Source: Sphingomonas sp.
GTDB lineage: Bacteria > Pseudomonadota > Alphaproteobacteria > Sphingomonadales > Sphingomonadaceae
DNA: 64,000 nt
Assembly: GCA_017304655.1 (NCBI GenBank)
Contig: JAFKLY010000006.1
Coordinates: 310,001-374,000, forward strand
Reading direction: 5' to 3'
Under the pieces are notes generated by a model. It had not been told where the DNA came from. It saw nothing but the letters and a program-made list of their open reading frames with translations, and made no database searches. Position numbers and translations under genes: made by a program. The stretch's first letter is position 1, and each line of letters begins with the position of its first letter. This document shows, piece after piece, positions 34,359-42,981 of this stretch.

Positions 34359-35795
34359 TCAATTCGTCGTGACGCCCCCGCCGACAGCCTGGAACAGCGC
34401 GACCGTGTCGATCAGGCGCGCGGCGCGGGCCTGCACCAGCTGGGATGAGGCCTGCGCGGCGCTGTTGCTGGCGTTGAGCAGGGTCAGCGTGCCGACACCG
34501 CCCAGCTTGAGCTGGGTCTGGGTGTAGCGCAGGTTGCGGTCCGCAGCCTCGCTCGCACGCGCGGCCGCGTCGAGCGCGCGTCCATCGGTGGTGAGGCCGG
34601 TGAGCGCGTCGCTCACCTCGCCGAACGCCTGCAGCGCCGCTTGCCGATAATTGGCCTTGGCCGCTTCCAGCGCGGCTTCGGCGGCCTTTTGCTGATGGAC
34701 GAGCTGCTTGCCGTGGAAGAGCGGCTGGGTGAGGCTGCCGAGGAGCTGCCAGAACGGGTTGCCGCCCTTGAACATGTCACCGAAATTCTCGGCCGCGCCG
34801 CCCACCGCGGCGGTAAGCTGGACCATGGGCAGACGCGCGGCGATGGCCGCGCCGACATCGGCACCGGCGCCACGCATCTGCGCCTCGGCCGCCGCGACAT
34901 CGGGCCGGCGCGCGACGAGATCGGAGGGGAGGGCGACCGGCAGGTCAGCGGGCAGGGTCAGATCCGCGAGGGTCGGAAGCGTGGGCAGCGGGCTGCCGGG
35001 CGCGATGCCGATCGCCATGGCGATGATCGTGCGCTGCTGGCCAACCGCGCGGCTCAAAGCTGGGATCAACCCTTCGACCGTAGCGAGCGCGGTCTGCTGG
35101 GCGGCTACGTCCGCATCGCCTATGTCGCCCAGATCGCGCCGCCGCTCGAGCAGCTTCAGGATCGCCTGACCATTTTGCACGCTGGTCGTCGCTGCATCGA
35201 GCTGCGCCTGGAGCGAGGCGTGCTGGATGACGGCGGTGACCAGATTGGCCAGCACCATAGTCCGCGCCGCATCCAGCCGATGCGCCGCAACCTCGGCCTG
35301 CGCGCGGGCCGAGCGGGCCTGCGACTTCAGGCCGCCGAACAGATCGAGCGGATAGCTGACGTTGAGCTGCGCGGTGTGCAGGGAGTAGAGATACTTGTTC
35401 CCGTCCTGCAACTGGTTGGCCAGCGTGTCGGACGTGTTGTCGCGCTCGCCGGTGTAGCGGAGGTCGATCTGGGGCGCGCGCGCGCCACTGGCGGCCTTGG
35501 CCAGCTCCTGAGCCTGCGTCAGCGTGGCTTCAGCGGCGGCAAGGCTGTTGTTGGACTTGAGCGACTGCGCGACCAGCGCGTCGAGCGCGGGGCTGCCGAA
35601 CGCCGTCCACCATTGCGCATCGAGCATCGCGCCGGGGCGCACGGTCTGCGCCGCGCCCGCCAGCGGAGCGATGGTCTGCTCCACGGGCGTCGGCGGCGTG
35701 GCGATCGTCGTGGTGGGATGCTGCGGGCCGAGCGCGCAGCCGCTCAGCAGCAGGGCAGGCACGAGCGCGCCAAAGGAGAGAATTGAGCGGCTCAT
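34359..35795 (-). CDS. RND efflux outer-membrane lipoprotein (NodT/CzcC type)
   Basis: The 478-residue outer-membrane factor forms the exit duct of a tripartite pump. The N-terminus MSRSILSFGALVPALLLSGC is a lipoprotein signal (lipobox LSGC). Two repeated coiled-coil/TolC-like halves follow (NNSLAAAEATLTQAQ... and ANYRQAALQAFGEVSDALTGL), with the NodT-family LVARRPDVAAAEAQMRGAGADVGAA segment near residue 295. Its ATG overlaps the stop of the inner-membrane pump by four bases, so it is the third gene of the efflux operon. Confidence 0.92.
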   Translation of the reverse strand: MSRSILSFGALVPALLLSGCALGPQHPTTTIATPPTPVEQTIAPLAGAAQTVRPGAMLDAQWWTAFGSPALDALVAQSLKSNNSLAAAEATLTQAQELAKAASGARAPQIDLRYTGERDNTSDTLANQLQDGNKYLYSLHTAQLNVSYPLDLFGGLKSQARSARAQAEVAAHRLDAARTMVLANLVTAVIQHASLQAQLDAATTSVQNGQAILKLLERRRDLGDIGDADVAAQQTALATVEGLIPALSRAVGQQRTIIAMAIGIAPGSPLPTLPTLADLTLPADLPVALPSDLVARRPDVAAAEAQMRGAGADVGAAIAARLPMVQLTAAVGGAAENFGDMFKGGNPFWQLLGSLTQPLFHGKQLVHQQKAAEAALEAAKANYRQAALQAFGEVSDALTGLTTDGRALDAAARASEAADRNLRYTQTQLKLGGVGTLTLLNASNSAAQASSQLVQARAARLIDTVALFQAVGGGVTTN

Positions 35796-38700
35796 GCCAG
35801 CACCTCCGAACCTAGGGAGCCGTTGTCGCCGGACTCCGCATTGAAACCGTGCGTGCCCAGCTCGCGCGGGCCGATCCGCCGGGAGAACCGTCCGATCAGA
35901 ACCGGCAGCACAAGCAGGATCAGCGCCGGGGCAAGCGTCATGCCGCCGACCACCACGAGAGCGAGCGGCTTTTGCACCTGGCTGCCGATTCCGGTGGAGA
36001 TGGCCGCAGGTAACAGGCCGATGGCGGCGACCAGACAGGTCATCAGCACCGGGCGCAGGCATTTGTGGACGGTGATCTCAATGGCCTGATCGCGTTCGGT
36101 GCCTTCGTCCACGGTCTGGTTGAAGGTCGTCACCACCAGGATGCCGTCCATCACCGCGATGCCGAAAAGCGCCACGAAGCCGATCGCCGCCGAAATCGAG
36201 AATGGCGTACCGGTCAGGGCCAGCGCGAGAACACCCCCCACGATCGCCATCGGGATCACGCTGAAGGCAAGCAGCGAGTCCGTCAGGCTCATGAAGTTGG
36301 CGTAGAGCAGCACCAAGATGAGCACGAGGCTGATCGGCACCACCACGGACAGGCGATTGATGGCATTGGTGAGGTTGGCCAACTCGCCGGCCCATTCGAG
36401 ATGATAGCCGGCGGGCAGCGTCACGTTCTTCGCGATGCGGGCCTGCGCCTCGCCGATGGCGCCGCCAAGGTCTCGGTCACGCACCGAGAATTTGATCGGC
36501 ACGTAGCGCTCCTGATGCTCGCGGTAGATGAACGAGGCGCCGGAGGTCAGCTTGACCGTCGCGACTTCGCTCAGCGGCACCTGCACCGTGCCGCTGCCCG
36601 AGGGCGAGGGCGCGGCGATGGTGATGCGGCGGATGGCCTCCAGGCTGTCGCGCTGCTCGCTCTGGAGCCGCACGACGATGGGGAAGTGCCGATCTGTGCC
36701 TTTCTCATACAGATCGCTGGTTGCCTGGCCGCCGATCGCAGCCTGGATGACGGTGTTCACGTCGTCGGGATCGAGGCCATAGCGGGCCGCGGCCACGCGA
36801 TCGACGTTGATCTGCACGGTCGGCTGGCCCAGCGGGTTGGACACGCCCAGATCGGTGATGCCGCGCGTCTTGCGCATCTGCTCCATGATCTGCCCGCCGA
36901 TCTTCTGCAGCGTCGCCATGTCCGGCCCGAAGATCTTGAGCGAGTTGGCACCCTTCACGCCCGACGAGGCTTCCTCCACGCCATCCTCGATATATTGCGA
37001 GAATTCGAGGTCGATGCCGGGGAACCGGTTCTCAAGGCGCTGCTGGATTTCCCGCGTCAACTTGTCCTTGTCCATGCCCTTCGGCCATTCGTCGAAGGGC
37101 TTGAGCGGCGTGTAGAATTCCGCGTTGAAGAAGCCGGTCGGGTCCGTGCCGTCATCGGGGCGGCCATGCGTGGACGTCACCTTGGCGACTTCCGGATAGC
37201 TGGCGATGATGTCCCGGATGGCGTTCACGGTCGGCTGCCCTGCTTCGAGCGAAATGGACGCGGGCAGCGTTGCGCGAATGTACATATTGCCTTCTTCGAG
37301 ATGAGGCAGGAACTCGAGGCCGAGCGATCGGCCGCCGATCAGTGCGCCGGCCAGCATCAGCGCGGCGACGCCCATGGTCAGCAGGCGGTTGTTGAGCGCG
37401 AAGGCTGCGGCCGGCCGGTAAAGTTCGCGGGCCTTGCGGACGAGCAGCGTGTCCTTCTCGGCCAGCATGTCCGGCAGCAGCATGGCGGAGAGGACCGGTG
37501 ACACCGTGAACGTCGCGATCAGGCCGCCGATGATGGCATAGGCATAGGTCTGCGCCATCGGGCCGAAGATGTGACCTTCCACGCCGGTCAGGGTGAAAAG
37601 CGGCAGGAAGCTGGTGATGATGATCGCGGCGGCGAAAAAGATACCCCGGCTCACTTCATTGCTGGCTTCCAGGATGGTGGACAGCCGGTTGGCGAGGCTC
37701 GCATGGGTCCGGCCGCTCAAAATGCCGTTCGATCGGTGGGCCATGTGGAGATAGATGTTCTCGACCATGATGACGCTGGCATCGACCACGAGGCCAAAGT
37801 CGAGCGCGCCGACCGAGAGCAGGTTGGCTGAATCTCCCTTCGCAACGATGATGATGACGGCGAAGGCGAGCGCGAAGGGGATGGTGAGAGCGACGATGAT
37901 CGCGCTCTTGAGGTTCCCAAGGAAGAAATATTGGAGGCCGAAGATCAGCAGCACGCCGACGACCAGGTTCTCCATCACCGTGCGGGTCGTGACGCTGATC
38001 AGGTCGGCGCGGTCGTAGATGCGCTCCAGCTTCACGCCCGGCGGCAGGATGTTGCCATTGTTGATCGTCTCGACTTCCTGCTGCACGGCCTTGATCGTCG
38101 GCATGGATTGCGCGCCGCGCTGCATGAGCACCACGCCCATCACCACGTCGTCGTCATAGCCCTCGCCGGCGATGCCGAGGCGCGGCATGTTACCGACCTT
38201 GAGTGTGGCGACGTCCTTGACGAAGATCGGCGTGCCGTTCTCCTCGCCGACCAGCGTGTTGTTGATCTGGTCGGTCGACTGGATGAGGCCGATGCCGCGA
38301 ACGATTGCCGCCTGCGGGCCGAAATTCACCGTCTGACCGCCGACATTGCCGTCCGACTTGTTGATCGCCGAGATCACCTGGCTGATCGAGAGATTGTGCG
38401 ATGCGAGCCGGTCATTATCGACCACGATCTCGTAATTGCGCAGCTTGCCGCCCCAGCCGGTGACGTCCACGACGCCCGGAATGCGCTTGAACCGGCGCTG
38501 GAGCACCCAGTCCTGCAAGGTCTTGAGGTCCATCACCGAATAGCCCTTGGGCGCGGACAGACGATAGCGGTAGATTTCGCCGATCGGGCTGGTGGGCGAG
38601 ATGGTCGGCGGCAGGGTGCCGATCTGGGTCAGGCGCCCCAGCACCATCTGCTGGGCCTGCTGATAGTCGACGTCGTAGCTGAACTGGATCTTGATGTCCG

Positions 38701-38968
38701 AGAGGCCGAACAGCGAGATGGAGCGGACCGCCGTGATGTGCGGAACGCCGGCCACCGCGATCTCGATCGGGGTCGTCACGTTGCGCTCGATTTCCTCGGC
38801 GGACGTGCCCTGGCTCTGGGTGAGGACCTCCACCATGGGCGGGACCGGATCGGGATAGGCCTCAATATTCAGATTGATGAAGGCAATGCCGCCGGCCAGA
38901 ATCATGCCGACCAGAAACAGGATGACGAGAACGCGCTGCCGCAGCGCCGTGGCGACGAGGCCGTTCAT
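35792..38968 (-). CDS. czcA: CzcA/CusA family heavy-metal RND efflux pump
   Basis: This 1058-residue inner-membrane RND protein exports metal cations using the proton gradient. It has twelve transmembrane segments with two large periplasmic loops. The TM4 signature DFGLVVDASVIMVEN (about residues 390-405) keeps the three acidic residues D, D(+6) and E(+13) known from CzcA to be important, placing it with heavy-metal rather than drug exporters. The metal cannot be told from sequence alone: Co/Zn/Cd or Ni are all possible. ATGA overlaps on both sides couple it to the adaptor and the outer-membrane factor. Confidence 0.93.
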   Translation of the reverse strand: MNGLVATALRQRVLVILFLVGMILAGGIAFINLNIEAYPDPVPPMVEVLTQSQGTSAEEIERNVTTPIEIAVAGVPHITAVRSISLFGLSDIKIQFSYDVDYQQAQQMVLGRLTQIGTLPPTISPTSPIGEIYRYRLSAPKGYSVMDLKTLQDWVLQRRFKRIPGVVDVTGWGGKLRNYEIVVDNDRLASHNLSISQVISAINKSDGNVGGQTVNFGPQAAIVRGIGLIQSTDQINNTLVGEENGTPIFVKDVATLKVGNMPRLGIAGEGYDDDVVMGVVLMQRGAQSMPTIKAVQQEVETINNGNILPPGVKLERIYDRADLISVTTRTVMENLVVGVLLIFGLQYFFLGNLKSAIIVALTIPFALAFAVIIIVAKGDSANLLSVGALDFGLVVDASVIMVENIYLHMAHRSNGILSGRTHASLANRLSTILEASNEVSRGIFFAAAIIITSFLPLFTLTGVEGHIFGPMAQTYAYAIIGGLIATFTVSPVLSAMLLPDMLAEKDTLLVRKARELYRPAAAFALNNRLLTMGVAALMLAGALIGGRSLGLEFLPHLEEGNMYIRATLPASISLEAGQPTVNAIRDIIASYPEVAKVTSTHGRPDDGTDPTGFFNAEFYTPLKPFDEWPKGMDKDKLTREIQQRLENRFPGIDLEFSQYIEDGVEEASSGVKGANSLKIFGPDMATLQKIGGQIMEQMRKTRGITDLGVSNPLGQPTVQINVDRVAAARYGLDPDDVNTVIQAAIGGQATSDLYEKGTDRHFPIVVRLQSEQRDSLEAIRRITIAAPSPSGSGTVQVPLSEVATVKLTSGASFIYREHQERYVPIKFSVRDRDLGGAIGEAQARIAKNVTLPAGYHLEWAGELANLTNAINRLSVVVPISLVLILVLLYANFMSLTDSLLAFSVIPMAIVGGVLALALTGTPFSISAAIGFVALFGIAVMDGILVVTTFNQTVDEGTERDQAIEITVHKCLRPVLMTCLVAAIGLLPAAISTGIGSQVQKPLALVVVGGMTLAPALILLVLPVLIGRFSRRIGPRELGTHGFNAESGDNGSLGSEVLA

Positions 38969-40194
38969 GCGCCGAGCCCCGCTTCGTTCACGAAGATGGC
39001 GCCGCCGGTGACGATCTTCTCGCCCGGCCTGAGGCCGCTCGCGATCGTATCGAAGCCATTGGCGCTGTCGCCGACCTTCACGTCGCGCGACCACAGCAGG
39101 CCATTGCGACCGACCACCCAGACGCGGGCGCTCTCGCCTTCATGAATGACGGCCTGCGAAGGCACGAGCAGGGTGGACTTGGTGACGCTGCGCCGGATCG
39201 CGAAGCTCGCGAACATCTGCGGCTTGAGCGACTGGTCGGGATTGGCGACCGTGGCGCGCACGGGCAGGCGGTGGGAGACCGGATCGAGTTGCGCTGCAAC
39301 ATTCTCGATGGTCGCCTGGAAGACGCGGCCGGGGAAGGCGGGCGTCGTTACCTCGACGATGTCGCCAATATGGACGTTGGAGGCATTCTGCTCGGAAATC
39401 TGGGCAACGAGCCAGACGCGCGAGAGATCGGCAATGGTCATCAGGGCCGAGGCACCGCCAGCCTGCACGAACTGGCCGGGGGCCAGATCGCGGCTGACCA
39501 CCGTGCCCGCCACCGGCGCGCGGAAGGTGGATTGCATCGACGCGCGGCCGCTGGGCGCCTGCCCCAGCAAGGAAAGGCGCTCGCGTGAGGCGGCGAGGGC
39601 GGCATCGGCAGCGCGCATGTTCGATTGTGCGGCGACGAGGTCCGCCTGCGCCTGGCGATAATCCTTCTCGGCGCCGCCGGCGGTGGTGAACACCTGCTGC
39701 TGCCGCTTCTCGGTCTGCTGCGCGGTCTGGAGCTGGGCTGCGGCGGTAGCGCGCTGCGCGGCGGCGGCCAGCATGGTGTTGTGCGCATCCACGAAATCGG
39801 TCGAGCTGATCTGGAACAGCGGTTGGCCGCGCATCACCTTCTGACCCGCCTCGACATAGACCGTGCCCACCTGACCGGAGACAGGCAGGAAGATCGGGGT
39901 GCTTGCATCCTGATTGACGGAAATGATGCCAGTCGCCTGCACGACATCGGGGTCTTCGCCAGTCCCGACGGTCTTGAAGCTGAGCTGCTTCATCTGCGCG
40001 GCGGTGGGGCGGAAGGCGCCGGCCGGCGTCTTTTCTTCCACCGGCGGAGCAGGCTGCATCAGCCAACCGATGCCCATGACCAGCACGTAAAGCAGCGCCA
40101 GACCAGCGGCGACAAGCGCCAGGATGCGCCATTGCCGTTGCTTGGAAAGAGCAGTGGTGACTGGCAGGTCGATGGTGGGATCGGCTTCGGACAC
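38965..40194 (-). CDS. czcB: periplasmic adaptor of the metal efflux pump (CzcB type)
   Basis: The 409-residue membrane-fusion protein has a single N-terminal membrane anchor (ILALVAAGLALLYVLVMGIG, residues ~24-43), a split biotinyl-lipoyl domain (FLPVSGQVGTVYVEAGQKV ... FRAPVAGTVVSRDLAPG) around a Gln/Ala-rich coiled-coil hairpin, and a C-terminal beta-barrel with SRVWLVAQISEQN. No His- or Met-rich metal-binding tail is seen. GTG at 40194 is the start, with GAGG upstream. As first gene of the operon it should lie closest to the promoter, in the AT-richer stretch at about 40260-40290. Confidence 0.92.
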   Translation of the reverse strand: MSEADPTIDLPVTTALSKQRQWRILALVAAGLALLYVLVMGIGWLMQPAPPVEEKTPAGAFRPTAAQMKQLSFKTVGTGEDPDVVQATGIISVNQDASTPIFLPVSGQVGTVYVEAGQKVMRGQPLFQISSTDFVDAHNTMLAAAAQRATAAAQLQTAQQTEKRQQQVFTTAGGAEKDYRQAQADLVAAQSNMRAADAALAASRERLSLLGQAPSGRASMQSTFRAPVAGTVVSRDLAPGQFVQAGGASALMTIADLSRVWLVAQISEQNASNVHIGDIVEVTTPAFPGRVFQATIENVAAQLDPVSHRLPVRATVANPDQSLKPQMFASFAIRRSVTKSTLLVPSQAVIHEGESARVWVVGRNGLLWSRDVKVGDSANGFDTIASGLRPGEKIVTGGAIFVNEAGLGA

Positions 40195-40396
40195 GCGGCA
40201 CGCCTCGCTCGGCTGGGAGGAAAGATGCCGGTGCCCCTAAACGGGATGTGATGATCCTACCGCGACTGCGAAATTAAATCTTCTTAATCGAGCGTCGCCA
40301 GCGCTGCCCGGCGGCAAGGGCGGGCACCCGGCGCAGCCGCGTCCGCCACCTGACGCATGATCGCATCAGATTCTTGACCGTTTTGGCGAACGGATC

Positions 40397-40419
40397 GCCC
40401 GCGCAATGTTCTCGCGGGC
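40397..40419. terminator. hairpin 3' of the ThDP-enzyme gene
   Basis: A perfect 7-base stem GCCCGCG / CGCGGGC has a 9-base loop. Five T residues follow on the plus strand, but the gene that ends here runs on the minus strand, where no U-run follows. It may mark the boundary before czcB. Confidence 0.35.
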
Positions 40420-40427
40420 GCGCTTTT

Positions 40428-42059
40428 TCAGGGGTAGCGGGAGAAATCCTGCTCCTGGCTGGTCATGAACTCCAGCAGCGCGGGTTGGCCGGCTTGCGTC
40501 GCGGCGATGGCGCGGCGGATGGCGGGCACGATCTCTTCCACGGCGCTCACCCGCTCGCCATGGCCGCCCAATGCCTTAGCGAAATCGGCGTAGTTGCCGC
40601 CGATGTCGGTGGAACGGAATTTCTCCGTCGCGGTGGGCATGACTTTCAGCTCCATTGCCATGGAGCTGTTGTTGAGCAGGATGGAGAGGATCGGCAGCCG
40701 CTCGCGCACCGCCGTCTCGAAATCCATGCCGGTGAAGCCGATGGCGGCATCGCCCCACACGTTGATGCAGAGCTTGTCGGGGCAGGCGAGCTTGGCGCCG
40801 AGCGCGAGGCCGAGGCCGTAGCCCAGCTGCGTAGTTTTGCCCCAGCCCAGGAAGCTGTGCGGCGCTGTCGTCTTCCAGAAGGGCGAGAGCTGATCGCGCG
40901 GGCTGCCGGCATCGTGAGTGATGATGGTGTTGGCGACATCGACCGTGTGCTGGAGGTCCCAAAGCACGCGATAGGGCGTCATCGGTACCTGAGCGCTGGT
41001 GAGCTTGGGCAGCCACTTGGCGAACCAGTCGTCCGCCACGCTCTTGATCTGCGCCGCGACGGCGCTGGCATCGCGTGGGGTGCCGCCGGTGATCGTCTTG
41101 CACGCCTCGATGAGTGCGCGCAGCGTCAGCTTCGCGTCGCCGATCAGCGCGACCTCGGTCTCCACCGCGCGGTTCAGCTCGACCGGATCGAGCGTGGCGT
41201 GGATCACCGTCTTGCCCGCCGGCATCCGGATGCCAAAGGCAGTGCTGGTGAAAGAGCAACCAATGCCGAGGATGACATCCGATTCATCCAGGAAATGCCG
41301 CACCTGATAGGGCATGGCCGCGCCGCCCGAGCCGAGGGAGAGGGGATGCGTCTCATCGAAGCTGCTCTTGCCGGGCAGGCTGGTGCAAACGGGAATCGCG
41401 AGCAGCTCGGCGAGTTCCTTCAGTTCCGCATAAGCGCTCGACCAGTGGATGCCCTGGCCGGCATAGAGCACCGGGCGTTTGGCGGCGCAGAGCAGCGCGG
41501 CGGCGCGGGCGACGCTCTCGCCATCGGGGCCGAAGCGCGTGCGCAGCACGGGCTTGTAGTCGACCTCCGCACCGTCCTGCTCCAGCACATCGATGGGCAG
41601 TTCAACCAGCGCCGGGCCGCCGCGCCCGTTGCGCAGGGCCGTGAAGGCGCGGCGCATGACCGCGTTCACGTGGCCGGGGAAATTCAGCGGCTCGGCCGAT
41701 TTGGTGATCTGCGCCATGTTACGCACGCTGTTGAAATTGCGGCCGACATGCGCGATTCCGGTCGCATAGCCACCGGGCAGGACGAGCATGGGGACGGACT
41801 CGCCATAGGCTTGCGCGACACCGGCATAGGCGACTTCCGCGCCCGGGCCATGCTGGCAGCAGAACACGCCGATCTTCTCGCCCTTGGTCAGGCGTGAATA
41901 GGCGTCCGCCATGTGCAGGCCGATGCGCTCCTGCCGGGGGATGATGGTGCGCACGTCCGCAGCGGCGGCTGCTTCCAGCAGGGCATTGCGCGGATAGCCG
42001 AACAGCACGTCGACGCCCTCCCGCTTGAGGATTTCCACGACCGCATCGCAGGTTTTCAT
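40428..42059 (-). CDS. thiamine-diphosphate-dependent enzyme, acetolactate-synthase-like
   Basis: The 543-residue ThDP enzyme has an N-terminal pyrimidine-binding domain with the catalytic Glu in PRQERIG near residue 44, a central Rossmann-like domain (RPVLYAGQGI), and a C-terminal pyrophosphate domain with the GDAAIGFTGMDFETA...LNN motif near 430-460. ATG at 42059 was chosen because AGGAG stands seven bases upstream. Members of this superfamily cleave or form C-C bonds next to a carbonyl (acetolactate synthase, benzoylformate decarboxylase, oxalyl-CoA decarboxylase). It stands alone with a MarR gene, unlike biosynthetic ilvB which pairs with ilvN, so a catabolic 2-oxo acid substrate is more likely. 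Substrate unknown. Confidence 0.85.
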   Translation of the reverse strand: MKTCDAVVEILKREGVDVLFGYPRNALLEAAAAADVRTIIPRQERIGLHMADAYSRLTKGEKIGVFCCQHGPGAEVAYAGVAQAYGESVPMLVLPGGYATGIAHVGRNFNSVRNMAQITKSAEPLNFPGHVNAVMRRAFTALRNGRGGPALVELPIDVLEQDGAEVDYKPVLRTRFGPDGESVARAAALLCAAKRPVLYAGQGIHWSSAYAELKELAELLAIPVCTSLPGKSSFDETHPLSLGSGGAAMPYQVRHFLDESDVILGIGCSFTSTAFGIRMPAGKTVIHATLDPVELNRAVETEVALIGDAKLTLRALIEACKTITGGTPRDASAVAAQIKSVADDWFAKWLPKLTSAQVPMTPYRVLWDLQHTVDVANTIITHDAGSPRDQLSPFWKTTAPHSFLGWGKTTQLGYGLGLALGAKLACPDKLCINVWGDAAIGFTGMDFETAVRERLPILSILLNNSSMAMELKVMPTATEKFRSTDIGGNYADFAKALGGHGERVSAVEEIVPAIRRAIAATQAGQPALLEFMTSQEQDFSRYP

Positions 42060-42197
42060 CCGCACTCTCCTTTTTGTCCGCCCTCGGGCCGGCGCAGTTG
42101 GGTCTTGTCTCAGGATCGGCGCCGCCAGCCTCAGCGCCCTAGGGTCATGCCAAGGGGATGACCACAGAAATCGGGAATGACTGACGGCGTGGTCTGC

Positions 42198-42728
42198 TTA
42201 GTCGGTCTCGGGCGGGACCAGCCCCGTCTCGATCCGCTCCAGCAGCAGCGAGAGGAAGCCGAGATTGGCCCGCACGTCCGCGTCCGATATCTCCTCCAGC
42301 ATGCGCTTGCGCAGCTTGTCGGTAATTGCGAGCATCGCGGAGAGGGCGGTGAATCCGGCCTCCGTCACTTTCATATGCTTGTTGCGCCGGTCGGACGGAT
42401 CGGCCAGCCGCTCGACCAGCCCGTCGGCCTCCAGTATGTCCAGCGTGCGGGTGAGGGTCGGCCCCTCGATGCCGATGCGCTTGGCGATCTGGATCTGCGT
42501 GGTCTTCGGCGGCGCATAGGCGATGGCGGTCATCGCCTCCATGCGCGAGGCGCTCTGGCCGATCTCGCGCAGCTTCTCGTCAATCAGCGCGCGCCAGCGC
42601 CGGCCGAGCAGGACGACGGCGATCGTCAGCCCCAGCTCGGGTGCGGGATATCCCTCTTTCGCGGGCAGGATGGTGCCGAAAAATCTCTCTTCGTCCTTGG
42701 CCGTGGTGATTGCCGCGCCGCTGGTCAA
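42198..42728 (-). CDS. MarR family transcriptional regulator
   Basis: The ~176-residue winged-helix regulator has KTTQIQIAKRIGIEGPTLTRTLDILEADGLV as the helix-turn-helix and the wing DPSDRRNKHMKVTEAG. No ATG fits: a TTG at 42728 with GGAACAGG upstream is the best start, while a longer in-frame reading would enter the glgP start and is rejected. It precedes the ThDP-enzyme gene on the same strand by 138 bases and may control it. Confidence 0.8.
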   Translation of the reverse strand: MTSGAAITTAKDEERFFGTILPAKEGYPAPELGLTIAVVLLGRRWRALIDEKLREIGQSASRMEAMTAIAYAPPKTTQIQIAKRIGIEGPTLTRTLDILEADGLVERLADPSDRRNKHMKVTEAGFTALSAMLAITDKLRKRMLEEISDADVRANLGFLSLLLERIETGLVPPETD

Positions 42729-42940
42729 AATGCCTGTTCCTTCGCTTCGATTGGCTGATGGCCAAAGGCCTTTATTGGCTCGCCGGAATACCGTCGACGA
42801 TAGTTTCAGATCACAATTGATGCAACTGTAAGCGAATTGTCCGCCGTTGCGACCAAGCGGCCAGACCTCCGGGTCTTGCGGGCGAACAGAATCTCGAAAC
42901 GAGTTGTAGCGCAGCGCCCCGGCACTTGTTATCCATTGCT

Positions 42941-42959
42941 CATGCCGCACTGCGGCATG
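42941..42959 (+). promoter_or_regulatory. hairpin in the glgP leader
   Basis: A perfect inverted repeat CATGCCGC-ACT-GCGGCATG ends 22 bases before the glgP ATG, close to its ribosome site. It could be an operator or an RNA hairpin affecting translation. A related stem with the same ATGCCGC/GCGGCAT core lies at 62554-62577. Confidence 0.5.
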
Positions 42960-42981
42960 GGGCAACGATAGGGGAACAGAC

